In this document: positions 62,724 through 64,000 of the stretch, piece after piece
Numbering within the stretch: position 1 is the stretch's first letter
Layout: each line of letters starts with the position of its first letter
From: Promethearchaeota archaeon
GTDB taxonomy: Archaea > Asgardarchaeota > Lokiarchaeia > Sigyniarchaeales > SOKP01
Reading direction: 5' to 3'
Assembly: GCA_016840165.1 (NCBI GenBank)
Contig: JAEOSU010000080.1
Coordinates: forward strand, 1 to 64,000
DNA: 64,000 nt
Notes under the pieces: model-generated
Databases searched by the model: none
What the model saw: only the letters and a program-made list of their open reading frames with translations
What the model was told of the DNA's origin: nothing
Made by a program: the position numbers and the translations under genes

Positions 62724-63599
62724 TTACTTTATATTAATATCGTTTAAATTAATCGTGTTGGGAGCCAATTTCTTTACTTTAAATTTATCAATGATTGGTT
62801 CTTTATTAATTATTCGATTCTTTATCCAGAGACTCATAGGCAATATCCTTTCTGGATGTTCTATGAGAATTTGTTTATTATAAGAAAAGCATTCAAATAG
62901 ATCATCATAGATAAGGTAGGGTACAAAATACTTTTTCAGATGTTTATTTATAGAGAAATCAAATGTTTTAACTTTTATGATTTCTGGGTGGTATGTATTC
63001 TTTTTCTCTTTGTATAACTTGACATTTTCTTCAGAGTTATCTTTTTTAATAAAAAAAATGTTATCCTCGATTATATCTTGAGAATGCTTAATCATTTTCG
63101 TACAATATTCTAAAATCAGATTCAAATAATCATCATCTTCAATTTGAATACCTTTAGAGAGTATTTTGTTTGCAACTTTTAAAAATTCTGAAAGAATATA
63201 TGAAAAAGTTTCTTTTAAACTATAGATTTCTGCATTTAGAGATGTTGATTTTTCAAACCATTTGATTATTGTTGTTTCTTTAAGAGTGCGATTAGTCATT
63301 TCTTTATACTTACTTTTAGAATAAGAGATTAAATTATGTAATCCTATTGAAACGAATCTTTTCAAATCAATATTGAATTTATTATTCTCGGTATTAGCAT
63401 TCTCAATACTTATATCAGGTAAAATAAAGAAATTTGATTGTCCATTTGATAATTTATCTATCCTCATTGGAATTGGCATAATTGGTATTTTAAAATAATC
63501 ATTTGGTATTAAATCAAAAAAGAATCCAATAGGAGCCAAATCAGATTTGAATGTTTTTAATTTTATCTTATTAGGAAGAACGGAGGATCTTGAACTCAT
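62724..63599 (-). CDS. Hypothetical protein in the peptide ABC operon
   Basis: The 291-residue soluble protein has an N-terminal basic start (MSSRSSVLPNKIKLKTF), a helical middle and no recognised motif. It lies between the binding-protein gene and the membrane protein/oppB, so a helper role in peptide uptake is possible. It is separated from the binding protein by about 210 nt containing a terminator-like hairpin. Confidence 0.6.
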   Translation of the reverse strand: MSSRSSVLPNKIKLKTFKSDLAPIGFFFDLIPNDYFKIPIMPIPMRIDKLSNGQSNFFILPDISIENANTENNKFNIDLKRFVSIGLHNLISYSKSKYKEMTNRTLKETTIIKWFEKSTSLNAEIYSLKETFSYILSEFLKVANKILSKGIQIEDDDYLNLILEYCTKMIKHSQDIIEDNIFFIKKDNSEENVKLYKEKKNTYHPEIIKVKTFDFSINKHLKKYFVPYLIYDDLFECFSYNKQILIEHPERILPMSLWIKNRIINKEPIIDKFKVKKLAPNTINLNDINIK

Positions 63600-63802
63600 T
63601 AATAATTAATCCTTTTAATAAACCAATTTTATTTCTATAAATTATTCGTAAATTATTAAATATTATGATTTGGCCTATGAGATTTTTTAAAGATCTAAAT
63701 ATTTTACTTTTATATTACAAAAACTGAAGTATAGAAACGCTATATATTATCTTGAAGTATTATAAAAAAAATCAAAAAAAAAAAAATTAAATTAAATTTA
63801 TT

Positions 63803-63829
63803 GTGCTATTTTAAGCACTAAAATAGCAC
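63803..63829 (-). terminator. Terminator-like hairpin overlapping the binding-protein stop codon
   Basis: GTGCTATTTT and AAAATAGCAC (plus strand 63803-63812 and 63820-63829) form a perfect 10-bp inverted repeat with a 7-nt loop. On the minus strand it includes the last codons and the TAA stop of the binding-protein gene and is followed downstream by long T-tracts (from about 63795 downwards). Confidence 0.45.
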
Positions 63830-64000
63830 GGATAGAAGTAGTTGTAGCCCATTCCATTGCTTGGATAACCTTCTAACGTGAAGAACCAAGCGTCATGGTT
63901 TCTACCGACATAACCGAATGCCCAGGGCTGTAGGTCTTCCACAACATATTGTTGTAGATTCTTGTAGATCAGTTCTCGTGCTGTTTGGTCGGTTTCTTCA
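63811..64000 (-). CDS. Extracellular solute-binding protein family 5, C-terminal end (OppA/DppA), cut by window edge
   Basis: The frame is open from the window edge and ends with TAA at 63811-63813. The last 62 residues begin EETDQTARELIYKNLQQYVV, continue with 'EDLQPWAFGYVGRN' and end in YFYPCYFSA. The pattern of a repeated T-x-E-R-x-x-L-Y-x-x-x-Q followed by 'PWAFGY' is the C-terminal end of peptide-binding proteins of the OppA/DppA type. This fits the oppB-C-D-F genes further on. Confidence 0.8.
   Translation of the reverse strand, partial: EETDQTARELIYKNLQQYVVEDLQPWAFGYVGRNHDAWFFTLEGYPSNGMGYNYFYPCYFSA

Noticed and set aside
1..64000. Selenoprotein genes with in-frame TGA, and SECIS elements
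   Set aside because: No frame was found where a recognised family continues across a TGA. A SECIS search by program was not possible, so absence is not proven.
1..64000. CRISPR arrays, insertion sequences, rRNA genes
   Set aside because: No spaced direct repeats, transposase motifs or rRNA stretches were seen.

Overview
The window is archaeal and most likely comes from an Asgard archaeon of the Lokiarchaeota (Promethearchaeota) type. It is AT-rich, roughly one third GC by eye. It carries a complete archaeal/eukaryotic-style ribosomal protein set (eL14, eL19, eL32, eL34, eS4, P0, aL12), an Rpp29 RNase P subunit, SecY followed by an Oxa1/EMC3-type DUF106 protein, and a rare archaeal selenocysteine machinery. 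It also holds several eukaryote-like pieces: a Rag/Gtr-like GTPase, a roadblock/LC7 protein, an RPC34-like protein with an iron-sulfur motif and a RING-like zinc finger. The lineage is inferred from these genes; no marker phylogeny was run.

Layout. 1-2507: stalk operon uL11 (cut by the window edge), uL1, P0, aL12. 2735-5040: secY and DUF106. 5085-7009 (minus): a NifX/NifB-like protein, an intron-containing tRNA-Ser(GGA), then eL34-cmk-eL14 read opposite to secY. 7101-13730 (minus): a Yip1-type membrane protein, RtcA, a Nudix-NMNAT fusion, a SAM-hydrolase and several coiled-coil proteins of unknown role. 13896-23689: tRNA-Ile(UAU) with three introns, SepSecS, tRNA-Sec with two introns, an M29 aminopeptidase, two Nudix CoA hydrolases, the Rag-like GTPase, EFsec and a roadblock protein. 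23720-26459: a DUF4430 protein, a large secreted anchored protein and an ECF S-component, possibly a vitamin uptake set. 26493-35974 (minus): the S10/spc ribosomal operon from uS19 to uL15, with Rpp29 embedded. 36208-41789: cupin and ribokinase, a beta-propeller protein, small membrane proteins, ferredoxin and the RING-like protein. 41886-57677: metabolic and RNA-modification genes (PepD, NAD kinase, GcvH, MptE, FtsJ, Trm1, FBPase, TlyA, DUF362), two RecA-like ATPases, a RuvC-like protein and two HGSNAT-like acyltransferases. 57766-64000 (minus): a dipeptide/oligopeptide ABC transporter (F, D, C, B and the end of the binding protein) with two unknown genes between the binding protein and the permeases.

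How the genes work together. The strongest theme is selenocysteine decoding: the serine-type tRNA-Sec, SepSecS (which makes Sec-tRNA from phosphoseryl-tRNA) and EFsec (which delivers it) lie within 9 kb. No selenoprotein was recognised in the window. The second theme is unusual tRNA gene structure: tRNA-Sec and tRNA-Ile(UAU) both appear interrupted in the D-loop and, at the same T-loop position by an insert of the same length, in the T-loop. There are no rRNA genes, CRISPR arrays or transposases, and no gene-free stretch longer than about 300 bases.
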